Source: Porites lutea
Lineage: Eukaryota; Cnidaria; Anthozoa; Scleractinia; Poritidae
Assembly: GCF_958299795.1 (NCBI RefSeq)
Contig: NC_133214.1
Span: 17,224,934-17,288,933, forward strand
Reading direction: 5' to 3'
DNA: 64,000 nucleotides
The notes under the pieces were generated by a model that saw nothing but the letters and a program-made list of their open reading frames with translations, was not told the DNA's origin and ran no database searches. Every line of letters starts with the position of its first letter. The first letter of the stretch is position 1. The position numbers were made by a program, and so were the translations under genes. Below, piece after piece: positions 23,601 through 31,926 of this stretch.

Positions 23601-26600
23601 ATACAAAACAGTTGGTGTCCGTATTAAGGAGGTTGGCTGTATCTCTCTAAAGGCCGGTTTAGACAGTACGATTTTTGCTTACGACTATCGTGCGCGACTA
23701 GCATACGTCATCACTTTTGACCATCCACACGCGCACAATTTTCACTTACGATATCCACAATGTGTCGTACGAATATCGTGGGTCTAACTTACACCACCAG
23801 ATCTGTCGTGAAGTCATGAAGCATGCTAGTCGCGCACGATAGTCGTAAGCAAAAATCGTGCCGTCTAAATCGGCTTTACTATGAACATTTCTGTAATACA
23901 GCTGTCATTTGGCTCTGCCTCCACCTCTCCCCCTTGGTGTCCGTTGTAAGTTAATGTGCTTATTAAGGAGGTTGGCTTTATCTCCCTTATATGATAATCT
24001 CTGTATTGCAGCCAGTTAGCTCTGTTCCCTTGGTGTCGGTATTGAGATCGAGTTGACTGTACCTCCATGATGCAGACAAATGGCTCTGTTTCTTTTGTTT
24101 CGGTAATAACGACGTTTAACTTTAATTCAATTTTACCCCATTCCAAGTTGCCGTCTGTACATTGTTCTACAGGGAGAGGGAGTGAGGGGCTTAATCTAGA
24201 GGGGTAGCTAAAGTAGGCAAAGGCGGATACGAGCTAATGAGGCTCACAAGGCCTGAACGAAAGCTTGCTTTGGTAGCATGAAGCACCTTCTTTTCTTGTC
24301 TAAAAAAACGCGACGGTAAAGCTTGAACCCCAACCGCTGTTTCGCGAGACTAACCGCTCACCCACCACGCATGCACTCGTATGGCTAGGTTGGCTAGTCG
24401 AAACTTTTGAAGGTTTGGAAGAGACATAATAGAACGCTTTAGAAACCTTAACGTTATTAAACTGTTCTTAATAGAGTTACCATGTTGCTTTCCCAGCCCG
24501 CGACGCGGTCGAAAGAGCAGCATGAAGCACGAGTACATCACTATGTGCACAACTCCTCAGCTGACTCCAGAGAGTGGCTTGGCCAAGTGGAATTACATCT
24601 TCCAGGTGAGACTTTAAACGTAAAGGATCTGCGGGTGGGAAGAATCACGCTAAATTTGTTTCTGCTTGGAAAAAGGTACTTGGGAGGCAGACCCATGAAT
24701 ACGTAGCGTGGAATCACAACAAAAGAGATAGAGAAGTTAGACTGTAAGCGAAAAGCAGGCCTAGTTGCTAATTTGAATCTGATGTTTCCCGCTTGCCGTA
24801 AAAGTCGTTCTATTTCACTTTCTTGGCAACGGTTGCGTCTTTTTTTCTCCCGTTAGCGGGTGATTTTTTTCCAATGCGTCCCTTTTTTACTCGCATGTGT
24901 TGTCAGTGACTGTGGTTTTAGTTTTTATTTGTCTTTCGTGTCAGTTGTAGCTGATTCTGTATAGCTCTTTATTTTTCCTTACATCCTGACGTTTTTTATC
25001 CTTTTTAATTTGCAATTTAGACTGCTGGAGGCACCGCCATTTCAAATGAGGCTAATTTGGTGTTTGAACTAAGAGATGCCAAGAAAAACACCGTCGGCAA
25101 AACGAAAATTTCAATCCAAGAATTCTTCAGAGGTAAGCATGACTTGTTCCGTCACTAAGTAGAAGTACAGTGTACAGTTGTATTAGCCAAAAGCAATAGC
25201 TCTATATGAAAGCAATCATCATTACAAAAGAGGCCAAATTGGCCTAGGCCGGTTACAGTCATTAATTGAATGTGCTTCTTTTTCAGACGTATTTATCAAG
25301 AGGTCTCGTTCAAACACGGGCGGTAGCACGCAAGGTATTTTTAAAAGCTTCTTCTTACTTTTTATGATTTGCAAATGTTGAGTCTCATGGCCTCACTGTC
25401 AAAGTCCCAAACAAGGACTGAGTTTTGGCAGAGTGAAATACACTTAGAAGGGTGGAGATGGAGGTCCATGCCATTATTGCTACAATAGCCCAAGAATAAT
25501 AAAGCAAAAAGGAAAAATCATTGCCTCCTTTTGCTACATATCTTTGACGCTTTCCGAACAAAGTTTATGAGGTATTCAGGAGGTATTCCTCCTCCTCTTT
25601 CTCCACCTCTTCCGCCTCCGCCTCCGCCTCCGCCTTCGCCTCCTCCTCCTCCTCCTCTTTCTTCTCCTCCTCTTCCTCTTTCCTCTCCGACTACTCCTTC
25701 TCCACCTCTTCTCCTCCGCCTCCTCCTCCTCCTCCGCCTTCTCCTCCTTCTCCTCCTCTTTCTTCACTTCCTCCTCCTCTTTCCTCTCCTCCTACTCCTT
25801 CTCCATCTCTTCCAATTCCGCCCCCACCTCCTCCTCCTCCTCCTCCTCTTTTTCCTCTTCTTTCTCCTCTTCCTCCTCGGCCCTCTCCTTCTCCTCCCCG
25901 TTCTCCTTCACCCTCCTCCTCCTCCTTCTCCTCTTTAGTCTCATCACAAGGTCCTGCAAATTGTCAGACCGATTTCAGAGAAAGAATTTTATAGAGTTTG
26001 AATGGATACTATGTGATTAACTTGATTCTTCTAACAACTTTCCAATAATAATCACTGACATTTGGCATTCCTCTGCTGTTTGTAAAGAAACTCCGATCAA
26101 ATATTAGGAGCGTTGAGATTATAACCAGATTACACCCAGTAACAAATGTTAGCTGACGAATTCTGTTATGTAGTTGTTTTGTTCAAATGCTTGCGCTCTC
26201 CTTTACAGGCAAGCACTCGGAAACAAAGTGGCTTAACCTAGAACATGGTAAGTGTTACAGGCTACAGTGAAGGTCTTTATAAAAAAGAGTTTAGAAGGTG
26301 TTTAAAAAAACCTTGTTCTAAGCCATTTTGGGTTTTTTCATCATCACTTTACCTACTAAAAATAAGCAGCTTGTAAACAATGTTTCGCGGCCGCTACTTT
26401 TCGTAAAATGCGCTCCAAGTTAGTCTTTGCACTACCAACTGTCCTTGCATGTTAAGGGTCCTTGCAAGTGAGCGAGCGAAATGGTGCACCACATAGCTAT
26501 AAATGCACTTATGAGGACCAAGTTATTTCCATTATATAAGAACCAGTGTTAGGCCTAACAGATATAGAGCTCGAATATGGGGCAATGTTAGACTTGCTAC

Positions 26601-27678
26601 AAGTCGACTTCTCATTAGTTCTTAAAGTGAGCGAAGCGAGCTTCAATGCATGAAGTGGCGCAGCGACCGAGCTAGCGATTAAGTCTGGAGGTCGACTTGT
26701 TTCCCCTGAATGGATTTGAATCATATTATAAATTCACGCGGGAAAAAAATGATTGACATACGCTGTATCGGGAGCGGCGTTAAATGTCACTCACTGTCCT
26801 ATTGGTCAATTGTCATGACGTCACCGGTGGAATTTTCGACCAGTGAATTTCGCGCCAAACAGGTACCAAAAGTCCTTTAAAATGGCATAACCAACGAGGA
26901 AAAAGTAAAGGACTTTAAGAAAGTCTAGAGCAATGTGTGTATTTCCATGAAGGTAATGGCTACTTTCCCCGCTATAATTATGTTTCTCAGGCATAAGGAA
27001 GTACCAAACCCATTTGGTCCAGCTATAAACAGCTTTTGATACCTCATATGTAACAATTTTTTTAGGTTGTTGCAAGCGACCAGAGCAAATCGCAATCCTA
27101 ATCTCCAGGTTGCTGTTACGCATGTGCGGAATATACTTATCCAGCATTATTTTGGACTTTTACTAAGTATTACGCGCGTTTGGAGCTCCGTTCACTCCTT
27201 CACTCGTTATTCGCCACTTTGAGGTTGCGCCGGAGACGGGCTCGAGATGGTTTTCGACTGCATTGTGGGACTGTTTTGAGGGACGCATTTTCAACATGGC
27301 GGCAAATTTGTCCCCCAAAACAGTCCCACAATGCGCTTTCACAACCATCTCGACCGTTCTTTCGCGCAACCTCAAAGTGGCGAACTGATCACGCGCATTT
27401 GGAACTTTTATCACATGAAACATTCGCCAAGCTTAACGTTGGAGCAATAGCGTTTGAGTCGATCTCACTCTTACTCCTTAACCTTTGCTTATTACTAGTA
27501 ATAGTTTTGTAAGTGAGGGTTATTATATTCTTTTTGTTTATTTTGTTTAGATGGAATGCCTGCTGGTCGACTAGAGGTGATGCTTTCTTATTCAGACACG
27601 CCAGACGCGCCTGTTGCTCATGCCCCCTTAAAGAAGCGCTCTATTCTGAAGAGGTTCTCCTCAAATTCAAATCTCTAG
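7323..27678 (+). CDS. Extended-synaptotagmin-like lipid-transfer protein, complete 28-exon gene (991 aa)
   Basis: Exons by GT/AG sites and phase: 7323-7621, 8988-9061, 9516-9756, 10779-10907, 11497-11603, 11826-11912, 12098-12151, 12916-13040, 13632-13735, 14285-14433, 15372-15481, 16111-16194, 16942-17034, 17476-17617, 18107-18162, 18600-18675, 18763-18825, 19461-19600, 20235-20318, 21413-21499, 22388-22511, 23077-23151, 23460-23496, 24497-24605, 25021-25132, 25287-25334, 26209-26247, 27551-27678. Their sum is 2976 bases, exactly 991 codons plus stop, which strongly supports the model. Order: membrane hairpin (24-60), SMP domain (about 87-297), C2A (about 313-430), C2B (about 457-560), C2C (about 644-765), acidic linker (769-809), C2D-like (about 825-965), basic tail. 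By family knowledge it sits at ER-plasma membrane contacts, moves glycerolipids through SMP dimers and is controlled by Ca2+ at C2 domains. Untranslated exons and alternative splicing cannot be seen. Confidence 0.92.
8988..11912 (+). CDS. E-Syt-like exons 2-6: SMP lipid-transfer domain
   Basis: Exons 8988-9061, 9516-9756, 10779-10907, 11497-11603 and 11826-11912 encode the SMP (synaptotagmin-like mitochondrial-lipid-binding) domain, about residues 100-297. Visible hallmarks are SLNPVLDYSKPSFIE, ELTEFNFGKKTPFLKYVKVF, the V-D-V-S-I-E-D-L-S-L-S-G strand, VTFLEKPDVDFDV and GRIEVPLHG. In known structures this domain forms a hydrophobic groove holding acyl chains and dimerises into a tube. All junctions are in phase. 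Exon 2 is only 74 bases long, so it is easy for automated prediction to miss. Confidence 0.92.
9319..9445. repeat. Short MITE in intron 2
   Basis: CAAAACGAGGTTAAGTGC at the left is mirrored by GTGCACTTGGCCTCATTTTG at the right, around an AT-rich centre that itself contains an inverted ATGAATTTTCATTC-type motif. Non-coding. Confidence 0.6.
9850..10069. repeat. Dispersed TIR element of the CAACGACGACG family, copy A
   Basis: Begins AGCTTAACCAACGACGACGA and ends with the inverted GTCGTCGTTGTCGTTGCT, with the internal landmarks TTTGCACGTGCAGCACAC and GCACGATTACGACGTGAAA. The same landmarks recur at 12410-12778, 36840-36985 and 56748-56945, so this is a moderately repeated family. Non-coding. Confidence 0.7.
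10955..11070 (-). repeat. tRNA-derived SINE fragment
   Basis: Reading the minus strand, GAGCTGGTCAAGCG (A-box-like) is followed by GCGAGTTTGATCCCC (B-box-like) with normal internal-promoter spacing, then non-tRNA sequence. Part of an intron of the E-Syt-like gene. Confidence 0.55.
12098..14433 (+). CDS. E-Syt-like exons 7-10: divergent first C2 domain
   Basis: Exons 12098-12151, 12916-13040, 13632-13735 and 14285-14433 encode residues about 313-456. The piece starts with DGLLTVTLKGG (C2 strand 1) and includes FEESISLLIYDL, LNVEIRGK and SKLEVTLEYTRL, which fit C2 strands. The D-x-x-G-x-S-D-P-Y calcium loop is missing: after GLPEKY the chain runs directly to DDQIWTSLQVG. Loop 3 also lacks the acidic pair. 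I infer a C2 domain that no longer binds Ca2+, acting as a structural or lipid-contact module. The last part (KYEKPEEDSE) is an acidic linker. Confidence 0.85.
12410..12778. repeat. CAACGACGACG family element, copy B
   Basis: Right end CGTCGTCGTTGGTTAAGCTC is the inverted form of the left end of copy A. The internal CTGCACGACTACGACATGAAA landmark matches. It is longer than copy A and has diverged. Intronic and non-coding. Confidence 0.65.
13056..13216. repeat. MITE just downstream of exon 8
   Basis: GGCGGCCATGTTAGTGGTC at the left is mirrored by GACCACTAACATAGCCGCC at the right, and CACGTGAC by GTCACGTG. It begins less than 20 bases after the exon 8 splice donor (13040) yet leaves the donor intact. 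Confidence 0.7.
13835..13924. repeat. Near-perfect 90-base hairpin (MITE) flanked by TTAA
   Basis: TTAAGGTGATGTTACACGAG on the left pairs with its inverted copy on the right (CGTGTAACATCACCTTAA). The arms continue through CGATTCGC and AGCGACGATTTTT to a loop of a few bases. The TTAA at each end could be the TTAA target duplication typical of piggyBac-type elements, or simply part of the arms. Confidence 0.75.
13925..14130. repeat. GGAATCC-rich simple repeat region
   Basis: The motif GGAATCC and variants (GGAATCCGG, CCGGAATC, GGAATCAGGAATCC) recur about a dozen times over 200 bases. Intronic; related GATTC-rich motifs occur at 45380-45982. Confidence 0.5.
14535..14720. repeat. Dispersed CGGGATTACGGGATTGCGGG repeat
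   Basis: A repeated CGGGATT motif followed by TTTGGGTCGAAAAG and AAAGAACCTCATAGTGGACC. The inverted counterpart lies at 63455-63550 (CAATCCCGTCATCCCGACCC). Two diverged copies of one family in the window. Non-coding. Confidence 0.55.
15372..17617 (+). CDS. E-Syt-like exons 11-14: calcium-type C2B domain
   Basis: Exons 15372-15481, 16111-16194, 16942-17034 and 17476-17617 encode residues 457-599. MDDDGFSDPYCIV gives the loop-1 aspartates D476 and D482, SVNPVWDSVVEF is the usual middle of a C2 fold, and VYDRD (D530, D532) with SDDFMG (about D540/D541) gives loop 3. All five acidic positions expected for Ca2+ binding appear present. A basic segment (VFGKKR) and strand ALTVSAVFQPI follow. This is probably the Ca2+ sensor of the protein. 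Confidence 0.9.
18107..21499 (+). CDS. E-Syt-like exons 15-20: linker and calcium-type C2C domain
   Basis: Exons 18107-18162, 18600-18675, 18763-18825, 19461-19600, 20235-20318 and 21413-21499 encode residues 600-768. A charged helical linker (MKIKRQVEELRLIKE) leads into ELGVLVITILQGKEMPAMD. The loop-1 motif MDSNGLSDPF (D662, D668), TPVWNESVSI, and VFDKD (D715, D717) with QNDFMG (D722) mark a C2 domain with the acidic calcium positions retained. It ends with strand IQVQFKVSI. Exon 17 is only 63 bases long. Confidence 0.9.
19700..20060 (+). repeat. Array of diverged ~70-base monomers (CTTTCACTTGAATGATCAC family)
   Basis: Several degenerate copies of a unit containing CTTTCACTTGAATGATCACA, then a TTT-CAGACTTCAAAGT part and GAACCACCTTGTATAGC are strung together at irregular spacing. 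Related monomers occur at 22740-22820 and 23310-23420, all in introns of the same gene. Confidence 0.55.
20406..20660. repeat. TIR element with AGTAAAATCCA ends
   Basis: AGTAAAATCCAGCTAGT at the left is mirrored by ACTAGTTGGATTTTACT at 20581-20597. The tail, ACAATTATTCCTC...GAAATAATTGTT, forms a second inverted pair. Non-coding; intronic. Confidence 0.6.
21549..21829. repeat. MITE with ACCGTAA..GCCGC ends
   Basis: Left end ACCGTAAAGTGCCGC and right end GGCGGCAGTTACGGT are inverted copies of about 15 bases. The interior carries several CCCC-rich and GTAAATA motifs. Intronic and non-coding. Confidence 0.6.
22388..26247 (+). CDS. E-Syt-like exons 21-27: acidic linker and C-terminal C2-like domain
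   Basis: Exons 22388-22511, 23077-23151, 23460-23496, 24497-24605, 25021-25132, 25287-25334 and 26209-26247 encode residues 769-949. An acidic, Gly/Ser-rich linker (769-809) is followed by strands ISGEVIQG, TFQIRARVEI, NLVFELRDAKK, KTKISIQEFF and KWLNLEH, which fit a C2 fold. There is no D-x-x-G-x-S-D-P motif, so Ca2+ binding is unlikely. A basic patch (PRRGRKSSMK) could contact acidic lipids. Exons 23, 26 and 27 are 37, 48 and 39 bases long, so microexon skipping is conceivable; only exons 26 and 27 have lengths divisible by three. Confidence 0.85.
22634..22847. repeat. MITE with TTAACCCTCTCACTGCCA ends
   Basis: TTAACCCTCTCACTGCCA and TGGCAGTGAAAGGGTTAA are inverted ends. Inside is one monomer of the CTTTCACTTGAATGATCAC family, which links that family to this mobile element. 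Intronic. Confidence 0.7.
23270..23425 (+). repeat. Diverged monomers of the CTTTCACTTGAAYGATCACAC family
   Basis: Contains AGAACCACCTTGGACAGCGT and CTTTCACTTGAACGATCACA, matching the arrays at 19700-20060 and 22740-22820. No terminal repeats recognised, so a fragment. Confidence 0.5.
23649..23877. repeat. MITE with ~57-base terminal inverted repeats
   Basis: The left arm (from AAAGGCCGGTTTAGACAG through TTTTTGCTTACGACTATCGT and GCGCGACTAGCAT) is mirrored at the right (ATGCTAGTCGCGC, ACGATAGTCGTAAGCAAAAA, GTCTAAATCGGCTTT). Centre about 115 bases. TA on both sides may be the target duplication. Very little decay, so probably young. Confidence 0.8.
24300..24365 (-). repeat. tRNA-like SINE head fragment
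   Basis: On the minus strand GTGGGTGAGCGGTTAGTCTC resembles an A box region, and GGGGTTCAAGC a B box. It does not fold into a convincing tRNA. Weak call. Confidence 0.35.
25577..25938 (+). repeat. 360-base polypyrimidine tract (CCT/CTT triplets)
   Basis: An almost pure C+T strand made of CTC, CTT and CCG-interrupted triplets, in the intron between exons 26 and 27. It creates artefactual open frames on both strands (proline/leucine on one, arginine/glutamate/lysine on the other). Mirror-like pyrimidine tracts can adopt triplex (H-DNA). Confidence 0.9.
26588..26705. repeat. Short inverted-repeat element around ACAAGTCGAC
   Basis: CTACAAGTCGACTT at the left and GGTCGACTTGT at the right are inverted. 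The centre contains the GAGCGAAGCGAGCTT motif. Located in the last intron of the E-Syt-like gene. Confidence 0.45.
27210..27384. repeat. Fold-back MITE, copy in unit 1
   Basis: TTCGCCACTTTGAGGTTGCG and CGCAACCTCAAAGTGGCGAA are exact inverted ends. The arms extend inward through GAGATGGTT, GCATTGTGGGACTGTTTTG and their complements, to a centre with ACATGGCGGC. It sits in the last intron of the E-Syt-like gene and was copied with the unit. Confidence 0.85.
27551..27678 (+). CDS. E-Syt-like exon 28: terminal coding exon, copy 1
   Basis: Preceded by acceptor TTTTGTTTAG, it supplies the last C2 strand (AGRLEVMLSYSD) and a short basic tail (PLKKRSILKRFSSNSNL), stop TAG at 27676-27678. It lies inside the first unit of the downstream tandem duplication (unit 1, from 26886), so the same exon occurs again at 32269 and 37090. 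Confidence 0.9.
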
Positions 27679-29586
27679 CTCCTAAGATATCACGAGCACC
27701 ACGAATGTGAGTTCATAACAATGACACAACCTGGTCACACACAAGGATTGTCAAAGCACGCGTAAAGCACGTGCGTCAATATTGCGTTTTATGTTCTTAT
27801 GACTGTCGTGACGTCAAAACCAAAGCAATTACATCTAAACAATGACATCTATGAACAGCTACAAATCAAACAGCAAATGCTCTTAATGGCGGGAAATGCA
27901 ACCGGCCTGAACGCGATCAACTGCTTGCAAAAGTTGCTAAGTGCGGTAAAAATCTTGCATACAATTGCCTTTATTGATTATCGATTATGACACATCTCAT
28001 AGCCTAAAGCAAAGAAAACAAGTGATTCTCTTTGTCTGCATTTAGACATAGCAGTGTATTCACTAGCCTGCGTTTCCAACCGCTTCTCATCGTTTGCCGT
28101 CGCTGGCCACCTTTACATGTTCTCTTTTATCAATGGTTTGTAGCCAAAAGGAGCCGAATATATATTTCCTGACCAACCAGTCTTACGAGTTCAGGGTTGT
28201 GTACACTCAGTGTCAAATGACCTCTGTAATTTAACTCAGGAAAAGTGAAAAAAATTGGGAGAAGGTTTAATTAGTTGCTTAAAGTATCGATTTAAAAAAT
28301 CCAACTAGAAAAACCAAAAAGTGCTGATTGAGTTTTAGGACAGTATTCAAGCTAACCGCGACCAAATTTTTTCTTGGAAATTAAATGTGGCGAAAGATGA
28401 TCAAAGATTATATTGTGAGGGGTAGGTTACACTTTTTAAGTTAAATTTCCTTGTTTATTACACCTCCTTGTATATATGCATTCACTATGTAAATAAAGCT
28501 GGGAAATTCGGTAAGTGATCATATGCGAAATATATACTTTTACTTTGCATTGTGTACCATTTTTGTAAAACTTGTAACCCTTAAACCTACAAGAACCTAC
28601 AAGAGCCCAAGACAAAGCAAATTCAAGAAAACGCACCGATTTATGGAGTGCTTTCACGTGACGTCGTCCGCCATATTGGTCAGTTCTAAAACAATGAAAT
28701 GGCGGCCATGTTGGTGTTCAAGCAGTCCTGTGGGTGTTTTAAAACCTTTTTCTTATGTAGAAACTTTCCCTCTTCCAAAAAGTTTACGTAGCTGCTGGTC
28801 CCTTGATTGAAAAGGCCCCTTCTTATAGCTATACTCTCGCTGACGTCATCTATTGATCTTACTGTGCCAACTAGATGCGCATTGGTTCTCGAAACAAAAT
28901 ATTCTTTTGTTTCGCTTGTTACACATTTGCATGGCAAAAAGATTGTGGATTCACAATACATTGAGATAACGAATCTGAATCTGCTAAAATAGAGAAACAG
29001 TCATCGGAGATGTATTTCCTTCGATCGGATAAATTGACTGGCAACTCAGAGCCTTTCAAGTTTGGACAAATATCAGACAATAATACAATAATTTCATGTT
29101 TTGTTTCCGGTTTTATTCTCTTTTTCGAAACCTTTTTCAGCTTTGACGAAAATAATATTGCAGCCATGCCGGGGAATTTTTGCTAGCTCATTGCCCCGCT
29201 CTTATCCAGACCTAGATCTTGAGTTATGACATAAAAGTTTTTGTCCACCGACGATGTTGATTTGGCGTAATTCTTAGCTTTTTTTCAGTTAACTCCTGTT
29301 TCAAAACAATGTTTTTTGTTGCAAAAAATTTAAATCACCCAATGAATTATACTGCTTTTCTTTATAAGACTTCAATTAATCAATCATTGAATTCGTCAAT
29401 CAATTATTTGTCATTTTCGAGCTATTTTACAGTTTAGTCTCGTTCCGATCATCGTGCAGCTGCCGCCGGTGCGAAACTCACTTGATAGATTGAAATTCGA
29501 CTCTGGCACGCATTATAATCAACTGGTTAATAATATTTACATTAGAATACATTTTAAAAGTTGGTTAAACCGGTTAACGTGTCAGT
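27679..29586. other. Intergenic DNA of unit 1 between E-Syt terminal exon and BTB copy 1
   Basis: About 1.9 kb, repeated in units 2 and 3. It would contain the E-Syt-like 3' UTR; an AATAAA lies near 28492. Around 28640-28760 is a repeat-like part with CACGTGACGTCGTCCGCCAT and ATGGCGGCCATGTTGG, common motifs of short elements in this window. Open frames here are shared by the units only because the DNA is duplicated, and they break in unit 3. Confidence 0.55.
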
Positions 29587-29628
29587 CACGGTCTATAATT
29601 TCCTCGTATCCAGTCCTTTTTATATTTC
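29587..29628 (+). promoter_or_regulatory. BTB copy 1 core promoter: conserved box and TATA
   Basis: CACGGTCTATAATTTCC followed by a CGTATCCAGTC block and TTTTTATATTT, about 100 bases before the ATG at 29725. The box recurs before all six gene copies at nearly the same distance; the TATA-like part recurs only in copies 1-3. Confidence 0.55.
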
Positions 29629-29724
29629 CCTTAGGGTAGAGTTAAAGCTATTCTTTGAGACAATATCCGCAAAAGCAAAAACAAGCAAGGCACTCGTTTA
29701 TTTATTCCTCAAGTCCACTACAGC

Positions 29725-30519
29725 ATGACGCAAGCTTTCGCCTCAGCTTTCCCAACTGATTTCCTAGAACCATGGAAGTTAAGCGATTTGGTGCTTGTTG
29801 TTGAAGATCAGAAATTTCATGTTCATCGAGGTATTCTCGCATTTTGGTCGCCCGTGTTTGAAAAGATGTTCACTTCAGAATTCAAGGAGAAGAATAAAGA
29901 TGAAATCCCTCTTCCAGGGAAGAAAGCAAGAGAAATCCAAACCTTGCTACTTATGATGTATCCTTCTGTGGAGGAGAAACAAGTAACAAAGGCAAATTGT
30001 TACTTCTTGTTTGAACTTGCTCATGAATATCAAATAGAGTCTATTGCTCGGAAGTGTGAGGCGTTAATGGCTTCTATGGTCAAAAAACGAATGGAGTATG
30101 ATGTTCTTGCTATGCTCGTCTATGGACAAAAGTACGAGCTAAAAACTCTGATATCGACGTGTATATATGAAGCAAGACGCTTGACATTGATGCAATTAAA
30201 GAGGCATAGAAGGCGTCTCGAGATCGAGCCAGACAACTATATGCAGATTGCCGAGGGAATTATCCAGCGACTCGAGACACAGTGTAAGGAGGTGAGAGAA
30301 GGGAGTCTGAAAAATCTGGAGCGTGTTAGCGAGAGCCTGTGCTTGCACGTTGAAAGTAAAAGTAGGGGCTGGTCCGGAGATCTAAAAACCACTAATGAGC
30401 GATTAGACTATGTACTGAGTGACAGTGATAAAAACCACGTTAAATGTACATGTTTGAGCCTTAAAAGTGTTGCCGAAGAGTTAATAGCTCAAAAGAAAAC
30501 GATAGAGACCCTACCTTGA
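29725..30519 (+). CDS. BTB/POZ domain protein, array copy 1 (264 aa)
   Basis: Intronless open gene. The BTB/POZ fold covers about residues 12-115: LSDLVLVVEDQKFHVHRGIL is the usual start, FWSPVFEKMF follows, and a YPSVEEK-VT-ANC-YFLFELAHEYQIES region closes it. A helical, BACK-like part (about 125-200) and a variable tail end in ELIAQKKTIETLP. By family knowledge such proteins dimerise and often serve as Cullin-3 adaptors; similar single-exon proteins are abundant in cnidarians, sometimes named after BTB-MATH relatives, although no MATH domain is visible here. ATG 29725 matches the start in copies 2 and 3. Compared with copy 3 it has the same length class and no disabling change. Substrates unknown. 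Confidence 0.9.
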   Translation: MTQAFASAFPTDFLEPWKLSDLVLVVEDQKFHVHRGILAFWSPVFEKMFTSEFKEKNKDEIPLPGKKAREIQTLLLMMYPSVEEKQVTKANCYFLFELAHEYQIESIARKCEALMASMVKKRMEYDVLAMLVYGQKYELKTLISTCIYEARRLTLMQLKRHRRRLEIEPDNYMQIAEGIIQRLETQCKEVREGSLKNLERVSESLCLHVESKSRGWSGDLKTTNERLDYVLSDSDKNHVKCTCLSLKSVAEELIAQKKTIETLP

Positions 30520-30529
30520 TTGAAGCTGG

Positions 30530-31145
30530 AGAATAAATAAATAAATAAATAAATAAATTAATTAATTAATTAAGTGTCTTTATTGTTCAAAAGATAAAAT
30601 TACATATCTTATGTTACATTTAAATATATCAATGTTAATGGGCTAAAGTATGTCTCTAACTAAGATTAGTATATACATAGAAACAAATACAAAAATCGAA
30701 TACAGAAAGTGCACTATTTACAAAGCTACATTATACTTAAAGACAATTCTATTAAAGAATGTATTCTTAAAAAGGTCCGTGTGAATGGCGGGCATTGCGG
30801 GAGATTTATTCCTTAAGTTGTATCTTGTAATCTTAGTCTCAGGGAAATTAGCTCTAAGAGGGTGGTTCGGGATACTAGAAACCTTCCTACAAATTCTATG
30901 ATCTTGCACTTTAAGTAATTCACCTATCTCTAATTTCTTGGATATGTATCTGCGTTTAAAATATCGATCTAAAAACTGCTGGGTTGTAGTTAGCTCTGCT
31001 TCAGAGGCCCCATACACAGATAAAGCATAAGTAATATTAGGTAGAACAGTGGAAGAGAATAAATGGTCTACTTCTGCTTGGCTACATCCTTCTTTTCGGA
31101 GGCATCTGATGACGTACAAGCATTTATTAGCTTTACATAACTTTT
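30530..31145 (-). mobile_element. 5'-truncated LINE (non-LTR retrotransposon), reverse-transcriptase C-terminal tail
   Basis: On the minus strand, codons from about 31140 to 30718 encode the end of a non-LTR reverse transcriptase ORF, with LFSSTVLPNITYALSVYGAS, the helical RR-x-I-SKKLEIGELL part, and the terminal RYNLRNKS...FKNTFFNRIVFKYNVAL. This tail fits CR1/L2-like elements. Its 3' end lies at the left, finishing in a TAAA/TTAA microsatellite (30530-30572), as CR1/L2-like elements do. It inserted a few bases after the stop codon of BTB copy 1 and is absent from unit 2, so it arrived after the duplication. Only the last ~15% of an element is present; it cannot move by itself. Confidence 0.8.
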
Positions 31146-31926
31146 ACAAGTCAAAGGCCCATTGCCAAACTTGGTGCAACCCGATCGTTTATTTTTGTTT
31201 TGAAATCGCACTTTTGTAAATGGTGTGCTCTGATTATAGTCCACACTTTTGCCAGGTTTTCTCGCACTGAGGCAAAGTAGTCAGAGCTAGTCAGCTGTGG
31301 TCGCGTCGGCGTTGTGTGTTTCCTCATCTGACAAATGGTTGCACCACAGGGCGTCCGCACAATGTGTGTGTGTAACCGATTGCTATTTTATAGTAAATGT
31401 ACTGGATTTACCTTGTTATTTTTTAGTAAATGTACTGGATTTACCGTTCGCTCCACCTATAGTGATATGTCGCTAAGTATGTCTATAAATCAATATTAAA
31501 TAAACGTTCAATTACCTTTCCTGTTGTAATATATTGTCATCCTTTTGCCTCAAAAGCGGTTTTTTGAGCGATTTTGAAGGATTTTGCATGAGTTCGCAAA
31601 ACCAACCAGGAAAAAAAATAAAGGACTTTTAGAAAGTCTAGAGCAATGTGTGTATTTCCATGAAGGTAATGGCTACTTTCCCCGCTGTAATTATGTTTCT
31701 AAGACGTAAGCAAGTGCCACACCTATTTGGTCCAGCTATAAACAGCTTTTGATGCCTCATATGTAACAAGATTTTAGGTTATTGCGAGCGACCAAAGGAG
31801 CTCGCAATCCTCATCTCTGTCTCCAGGTTGCCGTTACGTATGTGCGGAATATATTTATCCAACATTATTTTGGCTTTTGCTAAGAATTACGCGCGTTTGG
31901 AGCTCCTTGCACTCTTTCACTAGTTA

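Larger units (their letters stand above)
26886..31608 (+). repeat. Tandem duplication unit 1 (E-Syt terminal exon + BTB copy 1)
   Basis: Homology with unit 2 starts at ACCAACGAGGAAAAAGTAAA and runs through the last-intron end, the terminal exon, about 2 kb of intergenic DNA and BTB copy 1, to the next such junction at 31609. The length is 4723 bases against 4087 for unit 2; most of the difference is the LINE fragment at 30530-31145. Confidence 0.88.

Noticed and set aside
25531-25938. Proline/leucine-rich frame and its arginine/glutamate-rich mirror
   Set aside because: Both are translations of the polypyrimidine tract in an intron.
28523-28961. Overlapping frames on both strands conserved in units 1 and 2
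   Set aside because: Conservation follows from DNA duplication; the frame breaks in unit 3 and the region has repeat-like motifs.
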